NCBI GenBank assembly: GCA_964535835.1
Contig: CAZHUZ010000012.1
Span: forward strand, 1 to 23,347
DNA length: 23,347 nt
Source: JAPUDQ01 sp964535835
GTDB taxonomy: Bacteria > Patescibacteriota > Saccharimonadia > Saccharimonadales > Saccharimonadaceae
Reading direction: 5' to 3'
Shown here: piece by piece, positions 21,235 to 23,347 of the stretch
Layout: every line of letters begins with the position of its first letter
Position numbering within the stretch: position 1 is the stretch's first letter
The notes under the pieces: generated by a model
What the model was told of the DNA's origin: nothing
What the model saw: the letters and a program-made list of their open reading frames with translations, nothing else
Databases searched by the model: none
Made by a program: the position numbers and the translations under genes

Positions 21235-21798
21235 CTAGAATTTTACTTCGACAGGATTTTGGATAGAAGCAGGGTCGTCAACTTCGAAAAATTCTCGTTT
21301 GACAAAGCCGAACATGCTTGCCACGAGGTTACTTGGAAATTGCTCGATCTTGGTATTGAGGTCACGAACGCCACCGTTGTAAAAACGTCGTGATGCTTGG
21401 ATTTTGTCCTCGGTATCGACGAGCTCAGCACTGAGTTGCTGGAAGTTTTCAGTTGCACGGAGTTGTGGATAGCTCTCTGCAACTGCAAAGAGGCTTTTGA
21501 GCGCGCCTTCGAACTGATTCTCAGCAGCCGCAGTTTCCTTTGGACCTTTGTTTGTCGCGTCCATGACAGCTGTTCGTGCTTCGGTGACATCCTGAAATAC
21601 TTTGCTCTCATGAGCAGCATAGCCCTTGACCGTCTCGATGAGATTTGGGATCAGATCGGCACGACGCTTGAGCTGCACAGTGATGTCACTCCATGCCTCA
21701 TCGACACGATTCTTGAGGCTGACGAGGCTGTTGTACACCACGCCGAAGAACACTGCGACAACCAGCAAGAGGCCTAAAACAATATAGAGTAGTTCCAT
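21235..21798 (-). CDS. lemA: LemA family protein
   Basis: 187 residues: one N-terminal membrane helix (about 3-22) followed by a long helical external domain with the family features NSLVSLKNRVDEAWSDI, VQLKRRADLIPNLIETVKGY, HESKVF, the Leu/Ala-rich YPQLRATENFQQL, and SRRFYNGGVRDLNTKIEQFP-N. LemA proteins are membrane-anchored and often encoded with HtpX, suggesting partnership in envelope stress, though the molecular role is unclear. AAGGA is upstream of the ATG, and a TGC-TATAAT promoter lies at 21827-21835. Confidence 0.95.
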   Translation of the reverse strand: MELLYIVLGLLLVVAVFFGVVYNSLVSLKNRVDEAWSDITVQLKRRADLIPNLIETVKGYAAHESKVFQDVTEARTAVMDATNKGPKETAAAENQFEGALKSLFAVAESYPQLRATENFQQLSAELVDTEDKIQASRRFYNGGVRDLNTKIEQFPSNLVASMFGFVKREFFEVDDPASIQNPVEVKF

Positions 21799-21826
21799 GA
21801 ATAATCCTTGTTTACTTTATGTATCT

Positions 21827-21835
21827 ATTATAGCA
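21827..21835 (-). promoter_or_regulatory. Extended -10 promoter of the lemA-htpX-ligA operon
   Basis: TGC-TATAAT on the minus strand, 28 bases before the lemA ATG, with a Shine-Dalgarno sequence between. It is the same TGC-TATAAT form as at leuS. It probably drives the six-gene run to 14942. Confidence 0.6.
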
Positions 21836-21891
21836 AAAAGCCGAGTACGAGAGTAGGTATTATTCCTGGAGGACTTTATTGGGATTGAACT

Positions 21892-22255
21892 CGATTGTCT
21901 GCGCGCTAAGAGTCTCTAGCTCTCAACTTCGCTTTTAGCGAGTTGGGACAATCGCATCTCGACTATTTTTTGAAGTGGTCGAGAGTGAGAGTGAATAGTA
22001 GTCTCATGGTGGAGTTTTATGACCAAGTTCGAACCGAATTTGAGTGTGAGGGCTGAAGCGCAAGCTCAGCCCCGACACCTGCGGGCGTTTCACGCCCGCT
22101 CGCCCCACCAGAAAAACCCTTTGCATTATTTTGAGATTTCCCCCGCGGAATTTCTTTTTTAGTTGAAAGGGGGTTTCTGGTGGTCCGCCTTGCCACTTGT
22201 GGCAGAGGCTGCGCGTCTCTAGTCGGCTAAAGCCGACGCGCTTTGCGCCCTCTCT
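21892..22255. other. Palindrome-rich non-coding region
   Basis: No gene is seen. In order: CGATTGTC/GACAATCG (21892-21954) enclosing CGCTAA/TTAGCG; CTCGAC/GTCGAG (21958-21983); GGGCTG/CAGCCC with a GCAA tetraloop (22050-22072); GCGGGCG/CGCCCGC (22081-22099); a long inverted repeat CCACCAGAAA..CCCTTT and AAAGGG..TTTCTGGTGG (22105-22183); GCCAC/GTGGC (22192-22203); and GTCGGC/GCCGAC (22222-22237), bordered by AGAGG/CCTCT. It may be a structured RNA or a cluster of mobile palindromes between the ApbA-family gene and lemA. Confidence 0.55.
22105..22183. repeat. Long inverted repeat, possible MITE-like element
   Basis: Ten-base perfect ends (CCACCAGAAA and TTTCTGGTGG) plus a six-base inner pair (CCCTTT/AAAGGG) enclose about 43 bases containing CCCCCGCGG. 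No coding capacity. No target-site duplication is obvious. Confidence 0.5.
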
Positions 22256-22265
22256 AAACGTCTGA

Positions 22266-23183
22266 TCACTGCTCTAATAGATGTTTAAGGCGTGGTGCAT
22301 CGTAATTCTTTGGGCAGCGCGCTAGCGTCCACATAGCCAGCTGGTAGACTTCATCCGAAGCGTGCCGAGCGTGAGCACCAAAATAAAGTTCGCCTTTTGG
22401 TGAGCGTAGTAGCTTGCTCCAGTACATTACAGCAATCGGACGGAGCCAGCGACTATGGAGTGTGACGAGGTTCTTTGGTGCACCGCCAAGGTGTTGCGCC
22501 TTTAACATAGCGAAGCCTTCCTCGATCGCACGACATAGGGTGCGCATCGCCTCGCGGTCATTCGCAAGATCGGCCGGCAGGCCGTTCTTGCGCAAAATAG
22601 CAACCGATATACAACTGATAAATACTGTGTGATGCGCTAGCCAGCCGTCCATATCAGCGATGTCTTGTAGTGTAAACCTTCGCGCGCTTAGGACGTCATG
22701 AATTACTTGGCTTGTCGGCGAGTCGGATACTTCGAGCGAGGTTGGCTGCTGATCGACCGGAATATACTCAACAACATCATCAACGATACTGCCGCCGATG
22801 CCCGGAAAAGCGAGTTGGACAGTACCGGGTAGTTCGCTAGGAATTATCTTATGCCCGTCAGGATTGTTACCAAAAAATACGATATGCGGCGAGCCTTTTA
22901 ACTTCCGTAATGCCGGGAAAGCACTCGCCAGTTGATCAGCGCGCAGCGCGACGATAACAAGATCGAACTGCTGGCCTGATGACGTGCCCGCCACTTGTAC
23001 CTTAGCAACCTCTGTTTTACCAGTTTGTACGTTTTTGAGTCGAATCCCATCTTTTGCGAGCTTACGTTCACGCTCTCCAAACGCCAGAACCGAAACGCCA
23101 TGACCTTCTAGTGCAAACTGACCAGCATACACGGAGCCGATGACGCCACTACCGATAAGAAGAATTGAAAGATGTTTTGCCAT
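22266..23183 (-). CDS. Ketopantoate reductase (ApbA/PanE) family protein
   Basis: 305 residues. The N-terminal Rossmann fold has the NADP-binding GSGVIGSVYA (12-21); FDLVIVALRADQL and IVFFGNNPDG (family asparagine) follow. The C-terminal helical domain contains the conserved HHTVFISCI and ending typical of the family. PanE makes pantoate in coenzyme A synthesis, but the canonical catalytic Lys/Glu positions cannot be confirmed by eye and reduced CPR genomes usually lack the pathway, so another oxidoreductase role is possible. A TGC-TATACT box lies six bases before the ATG, giving a leaderless mRNA. It is separated from lemA by the palindrome-rich stretch. Confidence 0.8.
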   Translation of the reverse strand: MAKHLSILLIGSGVIGSVYAGQFALEGHGVSVLAFGERERKLAKDGIRLKNVQTGKTEVAKVQVAGTSSGQQFDLVIVALRADQLASAFPALRKLKGSPHIVFFGNNPDGHKIIPSELPGTVQLAFPGIGGSIVDDVVEYIPVDQQPTSLEVSDSPTSQVIHDVLSARRFTLQDIADMDGWLAHHTVFISCISVAILRKNGLPADLANDREAMRTLCRAIEEGFAMLKAQHLGGAPKNLVTLHSRWLRPIAVMYWSKLLRSPKGELYFGAHARHASDEVYQLAMWTLARCPKNYDAPRLKHLLEQ

Positions 23184-23189
23184 AGTTCG

Positions 23190-23198
23190 AGTATAGCA
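23190..23198 (-). promoter_or_regulatory. Extended -10 promoter of the ApbA-family gene, leaderless type
   Basis: TGC-TATACT on the minus strand, six bases from the ATG. No Shine-Dalgarno sequence can fit between promoter and start. Confidence 0.6.
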
Positions 23199-23347
23199 TC
23201 AGCGAGGATATACGAGCCACCGATGTAGAGGACAAGCAAATATTATCTGTGGCGGCGCAGATAATTGAGCTAAAGGAGTTTTCCGGGCGTACGGGCTTGC
23301 GTATCGCGGGCATAATTGTAGAAAAACAAACGGCGAAAAAGCCAGGA

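Noticed and set aside
22007..22034. tRNA-like 3' end on the minus strand (GGTTCGAAC ... ACTCCACCA)
   Set aside because: The T loop is four to five bases out of register with the acceptor strand, its stem does not pair, and no matching 5' half exists.
23249..23347. Plus-strand open frame running off the right edge, from a GTG
   Set aside because: The frame is protein-like in composition but lacks a convincing start or ribosome-binding site, and too little of it is present to judge.
1..23347. CRISPR array
   Set aside because: No set of regularly spaced direct repeats with unique spacers is present; the three palindrome copies are irregularly spaced.

Overview
The window reads as chromosomal DNA of a reduced-genome bacterium, most likely a Candidate Phyla Radiation / Patescibacteria member close to Saccharibacteria (moderate confidence, from gene content and order rather than a database match). 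Coding density is high, many genes overlap by 1-20 bases, ribosomal proteins are small or modified, and several promoters sit so close to the start codon that leaderless mRNAs are likely. TGA is a normal stop (for example in ligA), which argues against the recoded Gracilibacteria and SR1 lineages. Nearly all genes lie on the minus strand. The plus strand carries two small membrane-protein genes and one RNA-binding protein gene.

Layout. 1-480: a 3'-truncated tRNA-Gln(CUG) at the edge plus decayed tRNA-Gln copies that share a 31-32 base replacement at the anticodon loop. 501-1667 (minus): sodN, a nickel superoxide dismutase precursor, followed by its likely maturation protease SodX, here fused to a four-helix membrane domain. 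1680-3480: trmD, a short plus-strand membrane-protein gene with its own promoter and structured 3' end, and three copies of an intergenic palindrome with core TTTTAGCAATTGCAAAA. 3484-6401 (minus): an information-processing cluster, rpmF (L32) - nusB - Nudix hydrolase - rnc - rpsP - KH protein. 6559-6840 (plus): a second small membrane protein between a strong promoter and a strong terminator. 6863-9832 (minus): leuS, with a complete Nudix domain inserted near its editing domain and a small repeat-derived insertion.

9954-12691 (minus): two paralogous single-pass surface proteins. Each has a poly-C tract in its proline-rich cytoplasmic N-terminus: 7 C (in frame) in one and 8 C (out of frame) in the other. 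This looks like a phase-variable pair, and the larger member ends in a pilin-like domain. 12755-14053: a MurF-like Mur ligase. 14096-14171: tRNA-Ala(GGC), followed by an inverted, tRNA-Ala-derived hairpin. 14600-14890 (plus): an RRM protein. 14942-21798 (minus): a compact run lemA - htpX - six-helix membrane protein - ligA - rdgB - ABC exporter, with gaps of 19 bases or less. 21800-22265: a palindrome-rich non-coding stretch. 22266-23183: a ketopantoate-reductase-family protein with a leaderless-type promoter.

How it fits together: one cluster handles RNA processing and translation (L32, NusB, RNase III, S16, KH protein, TrmD, LeuRS). A second handles envelope building and quality control (Mur ligase, surface proteins, LemA, HtpX, ABC exporter). 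DNA ligase and the nucleotide-pool enzyme RdgB are embedded in the second. The nickel SOD module adds oxidative defence. The strongest leads are the SodX fusion, the poly-C pair, the Nudix domain in LeuRS, the tRNA-derived debris at both tRNA genes, the dispersed palindrome and a LigA lacking its zinc-finger cysteines.
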